Assembly: GCA_030018605.1 (NCBI GenBank)
Contig: JASEHP010000117.1
Coordinates: 1 to 5,336 of the forward strand
Reading direction: 5' to 3'
Length of the DNA: 5,336 nt
DNA from: Thermodesulfovibrionales bacterium
GTDB taxonomy: Bacteria > Nitrospirota > Thermodesulfovibrionia > Thermodesulfovibrionales > UBA1546
Part shown: positions 1 to 5,336 of the stretch, piece by piece
How positions within the stretch are numbered: the first letter of the stretch is position 1
How the letters are laid out: every line of letters begins with the position of its first letter
The notes under the pieces: generated by a model
The model's database searches: none
Seen by the model: only the letters and a program-made list of their open reading frames with translations
Told to the model about the DNA's origin: nothing
Program-made: the position numbers and the translations under genes

Positions 1-60
1 GAACAATGGGGAAAGAAGCTCTTAAAGGAATTTACACAAAATGATTGACACTACCATTTA
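1..60 (+). pseudogene. Upstream in-frame remnant of the same GGDEF gene, interrupted by TGA
   Basis: Read in the frame of the GGDEF fragment, these bases give EQWGKKLLKEFTQND, then a TGA at 46-48, then HYHL running into the downstream MRMMDID. The peptide before the stop resembles the amphipathic helix that precedes the DxD strand in GGDEF domains, where an Arg is common at about the stop position (family pattern ...R(Y/H)...L...D-I-D). A single C-to-T change of CGA would produce this TGA. The gap between this helix and DID looks two to three residues shorter than usual, so a small deletion is possible as well. The gene continues off the left edge, so any sensor or membrane domain is outside the window. 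This reading is inferred from family resemblance. Confidence 0.5.
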
Positions 61-444
61 ATGCGGATGATGGATATCGATGGGTTTAAAGGTTATAATG
101 ATAAATTGGGTCATCCAATGGGAGACCTGGCGCTTACATTGATAGGAGAGACAATCCTCAATGCTTTGAGAACTGTTGATATTATAGCCAGGTATGGTGG
201 AAATGAATTTGTGGTGATACTTCCTGAAACTGAAAAGAGCGTTGCAAAAAGCATTGCAGAGCGTTTGGTAAACGATGTAGGAAAAACCGAACTCCCTCCT
301 GAAAACACAAGGCTTACGATAAGCATTGGAATCGCGTCATATCCTGAGCACGACAGCACTCTGGAACAGCTCCTTCAAAAAGCAGATAATGCGCTGTACA
401 AATCAAAGAGCAAAGGCGGAAACACAGTAGAGGTGTTTTTATAA
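61..444 (+). CDS. GGDEF-domain fragment, probable remnant of a diguanylate cyclase
   Basis: This frame encodes most of a GGDEF domain, the family that makes cyclic di-GMP from two GTP. Counting from the ATG at 61, visible family landmarks are DID (5-7), FKGYND (9-14), GHPMGD (17-22), the product-inhibition I-site RTVD (37-40), the signature RYGGNEF (44-50), SIGIASYP (87-94) and the C-terminal ADNALYKSKSKGGN (108-121). The domain ends normally at the TAA at 442-444. Two things are odd. The signature is GGNEF rather than GG(D/E)EF, so the third-position acidic residue tied to metal binding and catalysis is Asn (codon AAT at 202-204). Also, the first helix expected upstream lies beyond an in-frame TGA. 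No Shine-Dalgarno motif precedes the ATG at 61, which begins inside the first beta strand, so it is unlikely to be a true start. I infer a broken gene or at best an inactive domain. A sequencing error at the TGA is the main alternative. The domain family is certain; expression is doubtful. Confidence 0.75.
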   Translation: MRMMDIDGFKGYNDKLGHPMGDLALTLIGETILNALRTVDIIARYGGNEFVVILPETEKSVAKSIAERLVNDVGKTELPPENTRLTISIGIASYPEHDSTLEQLLQKADNALYKSKSKGGNTVEVFL

Positions 445-532
445 ATGCCGTTTCAGATAATACCAAAGCAGGAGTTTTTGGGGCCTCAAGGAAGAATTGG
501 CATAATCAAATAATTTTCATATCGATAAAGAA

Positions 533-619
533 TGGTGCCGGTGGGGAGAATCGAACTCCCACTGGGTTGCCCCAACCGGATTTTGAGTCCGGCGCGTCTG
601 CCAGTTCCACCACACCGGC
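533..619 (-). tRNA. tRNA-Leu(CAA)
   Basis: Read on the minus strand this is a complete class II tRNA. The acceptor stem pairs GCCGGTG (613-619) with CACCGGC (537-543) in seven perfect pairs. Position 536 gives the discriminator A, and 533-535 encode the CCA end. The anticodon stem CCGGA/TCCGG encloses the loop CTCAAAA (581-587), so the anticodon is CAA (583-585), reading the leucine codon UUG. The long variable arm folds as TGGG-GCAA-CCCA, typical of leucine tRNA, and the T arm is GGGAG-TTCGATT-CTCCC. The gene is convergent with the GGDEF fragment and in the same direction as accA, about 105 bp beyond the accA stop. I see no clear promoter directly upstream and no terminator hairpin after the CCA. 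Confidence 0.96.
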
Positions 620-675
620 TTTAAAATAATGGGGAATTGCTGTCCGGCGAACCGTAAAAACCCACTCACCTATTC

Positions 676-706
676 ACCCCGTTTAGAGATGAATCTCTAA
701 CGGGGT
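676..706. repeat. Palindromic repeat, copy 1 (REP-like hairpin after accA)
   Basis: The left arm ACCCCGTTTAGAGAT (676-690) and the right arm ATCTCTAACGGGGT (693-706) are complementary apart from one extra T in the left arm, with a 2-base centre. The hairpin sits about 20 bp beyond the accA stop. It shares its outer arms (CACCCCGTT, TCTAACGGG) with the palindrome at 5250-5282. On the minus strand both copies continue with GGGGTG, one variable base, then ATA, so they lie in the same orientation. No T-run follows on the minus strand, so it is not a canonical intrinsic terminator, though it could stabilise the 3' end of the accA mRNA. It is most likely a member of a dispersed genomic repeat family. 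Confidence 0.7.
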
Positions 707-725
707 TCACCCATTAACCGTTTAT

Positions 726-1700
726 TTAACCTGCTGCCTCAAAACTTCCGACCCGCCTGAGCCTCTTATACCTTTCATCTATCAGCTTACTGCCGCTCTT
801 AGTGCCAAGCTCTTCAATTGACTGCATTATTATCCCTGAAATATTTTTCGCGACTGCTTCAGGGTTTCTGTGGGCGCCGCCGAGCGGCTCCGGTATTATG
901 CCGTCAATTATCTTGAATCCGAGGAGGTCCTGAGCCGTAAGCTTAAGCGCATCCGCTGACTTTGAGAACTCCTCAGGAGTAAGGTCGCCGTCTTTTTTCC
1001 ATAATATAGCGGCACATCCCTCAGGTGATATTACGGAATAAACAGAATGTTCAAGCATATAAATCCTGTCCGCAACTCCCAATGCGAGCGCACCGCCGCT
1101 TCCGCCCTCGCCGATAACAATAGAGATTACGGGAGTTTTTATCTTAGACATTTCCATAAGATTAGTCGCAATAGCCTCTGATTGCCCTCTTTCTTCAGCG
1201 CCTATGCCGGGATAGGCTCCCGGTGTGTCTATAAGCGTAATTATAGGCTTCTTGAATCTCTCCGCAAGTTTCATAAGCCGCAAGGCCTTTCTGTAGCCCT
1301 CAGGCTGCGGCTGCCCGAAGTTTCTGTATATCCTTTCCTTTGTCCCTCTTCCCTTCTGGTGGCCTATAACCATCACATGCACGCCGTTTATAGTTGCAAA
1401 ACCTCCGGCTATCGCTGGGTCGTCGGAAAACCTTCTGTCGCCGTGAAGCTCTATGAAATCTTCTGAAAACATCTCTATGTAGTCAAGGGTATAAGGCCTG
1501 TCAGGATGCCTTGCAAGAAGCGTTTTCTGCCATGGCGTGAGATTGGAAAAGATTTCAGAGCGGAGTTCCCTTGCCTTTTTCTCAAGCTTTTTTACTGCCG
1601 AGTCTATATCTATGTCTTTCCTGTTGGAAAGACTCTTAAGTTCCTCTATTTTAAGCTCAAGCTCTTCTATGGGTTTTTCAAACTCAAGATAGTATCTCAT
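726..1700 (-). CDS. accA: Acetyl-CoA carboxylase carboxyltransferase subunit alpha
   Basis: AccA and AccD form the carboxyltransferase that moves the carboxyl group from biotin on AccB to acetyl-CoA, giving malonyl-CoA for fatty-acid synthesis in the cytoplasm. The 324-residue product matches the usual length (E. coli AccA has 319). The N-terminus (YLEFEKPIEELELKI, 4-18) and a charged helical, probably coiled-coil stretch to about residue 50 are typical of the family. The crotonase-like core follows, with GHQKGRGTKE (113-122), NFGQPQPEGYRKA (127-139), DTPGAYPGIGAEERGQSEAI (158-177), the glycine-rich GEGGSGGALALG (197-208) expected to form the oxyanion hole, and SVISPEGCAAILWKK (222-236). It has no biotin or zinc-ribbon domain, as expected for a separate alpha subunit; AccD must be encoded elsewhere. 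It lies 76 bp downstream of dnaE on the same strand, a conserved pairing. The ATG at 1698-1700 is the only good start, since an in-frame TGA lies four codons upstream, but no Shine-Dalgarno motif precedes it. I see no lost core motif. Confidence 0.97.
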   Translation of the reverse strand: MRYYLEFEKPIEELELKIEELKSLSNRKDIDIDSAVKKLEKKARELRSEIFSNLTPWQKTLLARHPDRPYTLDYIEMFSEDFIELHGDRRFSDDPAIAGGFATINGVHVMVIGHQKGRGTKERIYRNFGQPQPEGYRKALRLMKLAERFKKPIITLIDTPGAYPGIGAEERGQSEAIATNLMEMSKIKTPVISIVIGEGGSGGALALGVADRIYMLEHSVYSVISPEGCAAILWKKDGDLTPEEFSKSADALKLTAQDLLGFKIIDGIIPEPLGGAHRNPEAVAKNISGIIMQSIEELGTKSGSKLIDERYKRLRRVGSFEAAG

Positions 1701-1703
1701 ACA

Positions 1704-1784
1704 ACAAATTCAAAAATAAAAAATCAAAATGCAAAATCGCTGAGTTCCATGATTTTGATTTTTGCAATTTGCATTTTTAATTTG
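1704..1784. repeat. AT-rich imperfect inverted repeat filling the dnaE-accA gap
   Basis: The arms at about 1704-1738 and 1751-1784 match at roughly three quarters of positions when one is reverse-complemented, around a 12-base spacer (1739-1750). The best shared blocks are ACAAATT at the outer ends and CAAAATC at the inner ends. The right arm extends into dnaE and contains its last codons and TAA stop (1777-1779); the left arm comes to within a few bases of the accA ATG. It may be a small non-autonomous mobile element or dispersed repeat, or a weak hairpin in the dnaE-accA transcript. The low complexity of the A/T runs makes part of the match expected by chance, so confidence is moderate. Confidence 0.5.
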
Positions 1785-4700
1785 TAATTTTCACTGCTCC
1801 TTTCCCGAGAATCTCCTCAAGCCTGTTTATCAGCATATTGCTTGGCTCTATCTGAAGCCCTGTGGCGATAAATACCTCGGAGTCAGGCAGATATACTCTT
1901 AGATATAAAGGGCACTCTCCTGAACTTTCCGACAGCGCTTCCCTCAGATTTTTGAGGATTAAACCGCCAGCAATAGGATATTTTATACTAATCTCGCATT
2001 TTAAGCCATTCTTTGAAGCCATGCCGTCAATGCCGGATATCTCTCTTAACAGGAGTTTAACGCCCTTTTCCGTCTTATCAATAGTTCCCTTCACAATAAT
2101 CGGCGTGTCTTTCTTAAGAAGTCCAAGGCTGCTTCTGTAGATATCGGTAAAGGCTATCGCTTCCAGATTGCCTTCCTCATCTTCTATTGTCAGATACGCC
2201 ATTGTATCTGTTGTGCCCTTTTTCTGAAATTTCTTAATGGCTGCTATTACGCCCGCAACCTGTACATCTTCCCTGTCGGACATACCGCCTATCTCAGAGG
2301 TCTTTTTTATGTTCAGGGCGGCAAGCTTCCCCCTGTATTTCATAAGCGGATGGCCTGTTATATAAAAACCGAGGGTATCTTTCTCATTTTTCAGGAGTTC
2401 TGCCTCGTCCCATTCCTCTGTTGGGATCTCATGCTCAAATTTTTCATCGCCAAAAATGCTCTGCTGGCCGTTAAGCCTTGCGTCCCTGCCGCTGCCGCTC
2501 AGAATATCGTTGACGGCTTTCATCGCAGCCCCTCTTGAAATGCCTATAGAGTCAAAGGCGCCTGCCTTCACAAGGCTTTCAAGGACTTTCTTGTTAACCT
2601 TCCTTGAATCAACTCTCCGGATGAGGTCTGCGATTGACTCAAACGGGCCTTCGCTTTCCCTGACTTCAAGAACAGACTCTATCGCTGCGCCGCCCACGCC
2701 TTTTACAGCCTCAAGGCCGAAACGTATTGAATTGCCTATGACCTTGAACTCGCGTCCGGAAAGGTTTATGTCAGGCGGAAGCATTTCTATCTTCATATTT
2801 CTGCATTCATTGATCGACTTTACAATCCTGTCGGTGTCATTCACATCAAGGCTGAGCGTAGCTGCCATGAACTCAACTGGATAGTGCGCCTTAAGATATG
2901 CCGTCTGGTAAGCGATGAAAGCATAGGCTGCGGAATGAGATTTGTTAAAGCCGTACTGGGCAAAGGGTTCCATTTTTTCGAAAAGTTTCGCCGCCTTCTT
3001 TTCAGGAATGCCGTTCTTGACCGCGCCGCTTACGAAACTCTCCTTCTGTTTCATCATCTCTTCAATCTTCTTTTTGCCCATGGCCCGCCTGAGGATGTCC
3101 GCCTGTCCCATGCTGAAATTCGCAATCTTATTTGCTATCATCATTACCTGCTCCTGATACAGGATAATCCCGTAGGTCTCATCAAGTATCTCCTTCATCT
3201 GAGGCAGGATGTAAGTAATCTTTTTCTCTCCCTTCTTGCATTTGATGAAGTCATCTATCCACGCCATCGGCCCGGGCCTGTAAAGCGCAACAAGAGCGAT
3301 AAGCTCTTCAAACCTGTTAGGCTGCATCCTTATAAGGATGTCTCTCATGCCCTCGCTTTCAAGCTGGAACACGCCTGTTGTCTGTCCCGAGCTTAACAGG
3401 CCATAGGTCTTTTCGTCATCAAACGGCATGTCATTAAGATTAAGGTCACTGTCTCCTTGCTTGATATACTTTAATGTCTTCTCAATGACCGTAAGCGTCT
3501 TAAGGCCGAGAAAATCAAATTTAAGAAGCCCGATTTTTTCCAGAGACTCCATGTCAAACTGGGTCACGATGCTTTCGTCAGCCGGATTTTTGTAAAGGGG
3601 CGTATAGTCGGTAAGGGGGGCAGGCGAAATTACCACGCCTGCGGCATGCGTAGATGCATGCCTGTTGAGCCCCTCAAGCCTTACCGCTATATTCAAAAGC
3701 TCTCTTACATTTTCATCGGAGTCATAGGCTTGCTTAAGCTGCGGCTCGAGCCGTAAAGCCTCTTCTATTGTTATCTTCACCTGGTTGGGAACAAGCTTCG
3801 CGATTTTATCAACTTCGGCATAAGGCATGTCCATCGTGCGGCCTACATCCCTTATAGCGGCTTTTGCGGCCATGGTCCCGAATGTTATTATCTGGGCAAC
3901 GTGGTCTTTGCCGTATTTGCCCGACACATACGATATTACATCTCCCCTTTTGTCCTGACAGAAATCAACATCAATATCAGGCATGCTTATCCTTTCGGGG
4001 TTCAGAAACCTCTCAAAGAGCAAGCCATACTTAAGGGGATTAATCTCCGTTATATCAAGGCAGTAAGAAACAAGGCTTCCGGCTGCCGACCCCCTTCCCG
4101 GGCCTACGGGTATGTTATTGCTTCTCGCATAACTTATGAAATCCCATACGATAAGGAAGTAAGAGGCGTAGCCCATTTTTCTTATGACATTCAATTCCGT
4201 CTGGAGCCGTTCCCTGTAAAGCTGTGGAGCGTCCATGCCGATCTTTCTCTCAAGGCCGGCGGCTGCAAGCTTTGAAAGCAAAATATTAGTCTCCTCGCCG
4301 CCATCGGTATTATATTTGGGAAGGAGGATTCCCCCGAGTTTGAAATCAACGTTGCACCTTTCAGCAATGGTTATTGTATTTTTAATAGCATCAGGAATAT
4401 CTTTAAAGATTTCTTTCATCTCTAAAGGCGACTTCAGATAAAACTCGTCGGAGCTGAATTTCATGCGGTTCGGATCTTTAAGCGTTTTGCCGGTCTGGAT
4501 GCAAAGGAGAACTTCATGAGCCTTTGCATCGCTTTTCTTGATGTAATGAGAATCATTTGTGCCAACAAGACCGATATGAAGTTCCTGCGCAAGCTCTATC
4601 AATTGCCTGTTTGCTTCTATTTGTTCAGGCAAACCGTTTGCCTGTATTTCAAGATAAAAATTATCCGGGCCGAGTATGTGCTTATAAGAAAGCGCCTTTT

Positions 4701-5181
4701 CCCTTGCCCTGTCAATCATGCCTTTCTGCAGATAATAGGGTATTTCGCCTTTCAGGCAGGCTGAAAGGCCTATGAGTCCTCCGCTGTACTGCTCAAGGAG
4801 GTCCATGTCAATCCGGGGCTTGTAATAGAACCCTTCAAGATACGCCCTTGTAACCAATGTGACAAGATTTTTGTAGCCCGCGTTGTCTTTTGCAAGCAAT
4901 ATGAGGTGAAAAGATTTCTCATCGTTGTCTGCGCTGCTCTTATCAAAGCGGCTTCCCGGCGAGACATAAAGTTCGCATCCGATTATGGGTTTAATGCCTG
5001 CCTTTGAGACCTGTTTGTAGAAATCAACAGCCGCAAAAAGGTTGCCGTGATCTGTTATTGCTATGGCAGGCAGTCTGAACTCTTTTGCCTGTTCAACAAG
5101 CTCTTTTATCCTTATTGCTCCGTCTAAAAGGCTGTATTCTGTGTGAAGGTGCAAGGGGACGTAATCCGAATGTGAATGCAT
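1777..5181 (-). CDS. dnaE: DNA polymerase III alpha subunit (replicative DNA polymerase)
   Basis: DnaE is the chain-elongating subunit of the replisome. The 1134-residue product is full length (E. coli DnaE has 1160). The N-terminal PHP domain begins with PLHLHTEYSLLDG (9-21) and keeps all the metal-ligand positions I can identify: H11, H13, D44, H45, E70, H92, C142, D210 and H212. The polymerase core has PGRGSAAGS (361-369), the catalytic PDIDVDF (401-407, aspartates 402 and 404) and the third catalytic aspartate D556 in LLKFDFLGL, matching E. coli D401, D403 and D555. A helix-hairpin-helix lies near 821-841 (LEAVKGVGGAAIESV). QQSIF (906-910) fits the beta-clamp binding pentapeptide, and an OB fold spans about 973-1050. 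It is the DnaE type rather than PolC, because no epsilon-like exonuclease is inserted. The ATG at 5179-5181 is fixed by an in-frame TAG four codons upstream (5194-5196), with no Shine-Dalgarno motif between. The last residues (KITN) and stop fall in an AT-rich repeat. Confidence 0.98.
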   Translation of the reverse strand: MHSHSDYVPLHLHTEYSLLDGAIRIKELVEQAKEFRLPAIAITDHGNLFAAVDFYKQVSKAGIKPIIGCELYVSPGSRFDKSSADNDEKSFHLILLAKDNAGYKNLVTLVTRAYLEGFYYKPRIDMDLLEQYSGGLIGLSACLKGEIPYYLQKGMIDRAREKALSYKHILGPDNFYLEIQANGLPEQIEANRQLIELAQELHIGLVGTNDSHYIKKSDAKAHEVLLCIQTGKTLKDPNRMKFSSDEFYLKSPLEMKEIFKDIPDAIKNTITIAERCNVDFKLGGILLPKYNTDGGEETNILLSKLAAAGLERKIGMDAPQLYRERLQTELNVIRKMGYASYFLIVWDFISYARSNNIPVGPGRGSAAGSLVSYCLDITEINPLKYGLLFERFLNPERISMPDIDVDFCQDKRGDVISYVSGKYGKDHVAQIITFGTMAAKAAIRDVGRTMDMPYAEVDKIAKLVPNQVKITIEEALRLEPQLKQAYDSDENVRELLNIAVRLEGLNRHASTHAAGVVISPAPLTDYTPLYKNPADESIVTQFDMESLEKIGLLKFDFLGLKTLTVIEKTLKYIKQGDSDLNLNDMPFDDEKTYGLLSSGQTTGVFQLESEGMRDILIRMQPNRFEELIALVALYRPGPMAWIDDFIKCKKGEKKITYILPQMKEILDETYGIILYQEQVMMIANKIANFSMGQADILRRAMGKKKIEEMMKQKESFVSGAVKNGIPEKKAAKLFEKMEPFAQYGFNKSHSAAYAFIAYQTAYLKAHYPVEFMAATLSLDVNDTDRIVKSINECRNMKIEMLPPDINLSGREFKVIGNSIRFGLEAVKGVGGAAIESVLEVRESEGPFESIADLIRRVDSRKVNKKVLESLVKAGAFDSIGISRGAAMKAVNDILSGSGRDARLNGQQSIFGDEKFEHEIPTEEWDEAELLKNEKDTLGFYITGHPLMKYRGKLAALNIKKTSEIGGMSDREDVQVAGVIAAIKKFQKKGTTDTMAYLTIEDEEGNLEAIAFTDIYRSSLGLLKKDTPIIVKGTIDKTEKGVKLLLREISGIDGMASKNGLKCEISIKYPIAGGLILKNLREALSESSGECPLYLRVYLPDSEVFIATGLQIEPSNMLINRLEEILGKGAVKITN

Positions 5182-5186
5182 AGAAA

Positions 5187-5216
5187 ATATTAACTATATG
5201 AAAGCTGCCAAGTCAA
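5187..5216 (-). promoter_or_regulatory. Putative sigma-70-type promoter of dnaE, possibly giving a leaderless mRNA
   Basis: On the minus strand, TTGACT (5211-5216) matches five of six bases of the -35 consensus. An 18-base spacer separates it from TAATAT (5187-5192), a four-of-six match to the -10 consensus that keeps the TAnnnT pattern. Only five bases separate the -10 box from the dnaE ATG, so the expected transcription start falls on or next to the A of that ATG. With no Shine-Dalgarno sequence present, this suggests leaderless translation. An alternative -10, TATAGT (5193-5198), is a better hexamer but leaves only a 12-base spacer. The call rests on sequence resemblance alone. Confidence 0.45.
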
Positions 5217-5231
5217 CTTTATCTATGACGA

Positions 5232-5336
5232 TTACAGCCCATTATCCACCCCGTTAGAAAGCACTCCGAGCTTTCTAACGGGTGTCAAATCATTTAACAT
5301 GGTAACCGAAGCTTCTTCTGTTGAATCATGAAAAAT
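5232..5336 (-). other. Short open frame entering from the right edge, possible 3' end of an upstream gene
   Basis: On the minus strand one frame is open from the window edge to a TAA at 5232-5234, 34 codons beginning IFHDSTEEASVTMLND and ending LSNGVDNGL. The second half of this peptide (TPVRKLGVLSNGV) is translated palindrome. I recognise no protein family. An open run of this length is expected by chance reasonably often, and the frame starts outside the window, so it may be only non-coding spacer. If it is real, it is the tail of a gene in the same direction as dnaE, ending 50 bp before the dnaE ATG. Confidence 0.15.
5250..5282. repeat. Palindromic repeat, copy 2 (REP-like hairpin upstream of dnaE)
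   Basis: CCCGTTAGAAAGC (5250-5262) and GCTTTCTAACGGG (5270-5282) form a perfect 13-bp stem around a 7-base loop (ACTCCGA). The outer part of each arm matches the palindrome at 676-706, while the inner part differs (AAGC here, GAT there) but remains self-complementary. It lies about 34 bp upstream of the putative dnaE -35 box and within the short open frame entering from the right edge. No T-run follows on either strand, so a standard intrinsic terminator is not supported. A dispersed REP-like repeat is the best description. Confidence 0.75.

Noticed and set aside
111..359. An 82-codon minus-strand open frame opposite the GGDEF fragment
   Set aside because: The plus strand encodes clear GGDEF motifs over the same bases, and the reverse translation shows no motif.
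420..441. A possible terminator AAACAC-loop-GTGTTT followed by TTT at the end of the GGDEF frame
   Set aside because: The six-pair stem is AT-rich and weak, and it overlaps the coding end, so it is too poor for an intrinsic terminator call.
445..513. A 22-codon ATG frame directly after the GGDEF stop
   Set aside because: It is very short, without a known motif or convincing ribosome-binding site. The 445-532 spacer otherwise shows nothing I can support.
533..619. tRNA-Leu as an integration site for a mobile element
   Set aside because: No integrase gene and no duplicated tRNA 3' end is visible in the window.
620..670. A promoter for the tRNA-Leu gene
   Set aside because: TATTTT close to the mature 5' end leaves no leader, and no -35 box lies at an acceptable distance.
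2884..3396. A 170-codon open frame on the plus strand
   Set aside because: It lies entirely antisense to the conserved polymerase core of dnaE and has no recognisable domain. Its length is a by-product of the dnaE codon pattern.
3901..4275. A 124-codon plus-strand open frame opposite dnaE
   Set aside because: It has no family resemblance and no ribosome-binding site, and it overlaps strongly conserved DnaE sequence on the other strand.

Overview
This is a bacterial chromosomal window dominated by two housekeeping genes on the minus strand. dnaE encodes the replicative DNA polymerase III alpha subunit, and accA encodes the carboxyltransferase alpha subunit of acetyl-CoA carboxylase. The dnaE-accA order is a conserved neighbourhood in many Gram-negative bacteria, including E. 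coli. Base composition looks moderate and the intergenic spacers are AT-rich. The protein sequences fit a deep-branching Gram-negative lineage (a Nitrospirota- or Desulfobacterota-like organism would fit), but this is an impression and the window does not settle the taxon.

Layout from left to right. Positions 1-444 (+) hold the C-terminal part of a GGDEF (diguanylate cyclase) domain. It has an in-frame TGA near its N-terminus and a GGNEF signature, so it is probably a decayed gene. Positions 533-619 (-) hold a complete tRNA-Leu(CAA) with an encoded CCA end. Positions 676-706 hold a palindrome just beyond the accA stop. accA occupies 726-1700 (-). A 76-bp AT-rich spacer made of one imperfect inverted repeat separates it from dnaE at 1777-5181 (-). 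Upstream of dnaE are a plausible promoter at 5187-5216 and a second palindrome of the same family as the first. The right edge (5232-5336) has only a short minus-strand open frame of unknown meaning. No gene-free stretch exceeds 300 bases.

Functionally, dnaE and accA link chromosome replication with the first committed step of fatty-acid synthesis. They may be cotranscribed, although the spacer between them lacks a visible ribosome-binding site for accA. The GGDEF fragment and the tRNA are unrelated neighbours.

I found no new defence, mobile or metabolic system. The points worth a second look are small-scale: a related pair of palindromes bracketing dnaE-accA with different but self-complementary inner arms, a repeat that supplies the dnaE stop codon, a possible leaderless dnaE transcript, a complete PHP metal site in DnaE, and the decayed GGDEF gene.
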